Shown here: positions 63,946 through 64,000 of the stretch, piece after piece
Layout of the letters: the number at the start of each line of letters is the position of its first letter
How positions within the stretch are numbered: position 1 is the stretch's first letter
From: Panorpa germanica
Lineage: Eukaryota; Arthropoda; Insecta; Mecoptera; Panorpidae
DNA: 64,000 bases
NCBI GenBank assembly: GCA_963678705.1
Contig: OY783208.1
Span: 13,079,782-13,143,781 of the forward strand
Reading direction: 5' to 3'
Notes under the pieces: generated by a model
What the model was told of the DNA's origin: nothing
The model's input: only the letters and a program-made list of their open reading frames with translations
Databases searched by the model: none
Made by a program: the position numbers and the translations under genes

Positions 63946-64000
63946 TAGTCTTTAAGTAAGTGTTAAACAAACTTCTAACTATTTATCTAAATATCGTGAC

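Overview
This is a piece of a eukaryotic nuclear genome, almost certainly an arthropod and most likely an insect. It is AT-rich. It holds LINEs with apurinic endonuclease and insect-type ORF1 zinc knuckles, Copia and BEL/Pao LTR elements, a Polinton/Maverick, Helitrons, tRNA-derived SINEs and TTAA-target DNA transposons. A 200-N scaffold gap lies at 59842-60041. The species cannot be named from the sequence. Host coding content is minimal: two exon-like stretches of S1 serine proteases on opposite strands (998-1171 and 4692-4936). Nearly everything else is mobile DNA, and most of it is broken.

Layout. 1-4.98 kb: AT-rich spacer with the two protease-like exons, a mariner-type transposase relic, a 630-bp pyrimidine-rich tract and a LINE scrap. 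4.98-9.3 kb: a minus-strand LINE with only three in-frame stops seen in ORF1 plus ORF2. 9307-18063: a plus-strand Copia element (TSD GTAAA) with a solo LTR in its left LTR. Its pol is split by a second, very young Copia-type element on the minus strand (12757-16960, TSD GCTTG, LTRs differing at 2 of 249 bases). This inner element carries, in sense orientation and without introns, a prominin (CD133 family) coding sequence between remains of gag/pol and RNase H. It is the most unusual object in the window.

18.1-33.3 kb: a Polinton/Maverick. It encodes protein-primed DNA polymerase B, a chromodomain integrase, packaging ATPase, adenain-like protease, major and minor capsid proteins, a PLA2-like protein, a conserved WDDPNELV-type protein and several unrecognised small ORFs. 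Integrase, protease and minor capsid frames are open; the polymerase, ATPase, major capsid and PLA2 genes are broken, so this copy is probably dead as an autonomous unit. Two small accessory ORFs stand out: an acidic protein with three SUMO-interacting-motif-like repeats and one with a DSGxxS motif.

33.3-42.5 kb: a Helitron helicase remnant ending in CTAGT, and a minus-strand Jockey-like LINE split by a 2.4-kb TTAA-target DNA transposon with transposase-like and DEDDh exonuclease relics. A decayed BEL/Pao pol and a 35-bp minisatellite follow. 43.1-64 kb: arrays of non-autonomous Helitron-like units ending in a CGTCGC...GCGACG hairpin plus CTAGT. One carries a BEL/Pao element (45205-50333) whose pol has lost most of the reverse transcriptase in frame, and whose left LTR holds a 927-bp TTAA-flanked element. 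At 53.3-61.3 kb, two head-to-head sets of Helitron-like units flank a near-perfect 8-bp microsatellite of at least 4.37 kb that runs into the assembly gap.

The order of insertion can be read from target-site duplications: LINE first, then the outer Copia, then the prominin-bearing element; Helitron-like unit first, then BEL, then the TTAA element.
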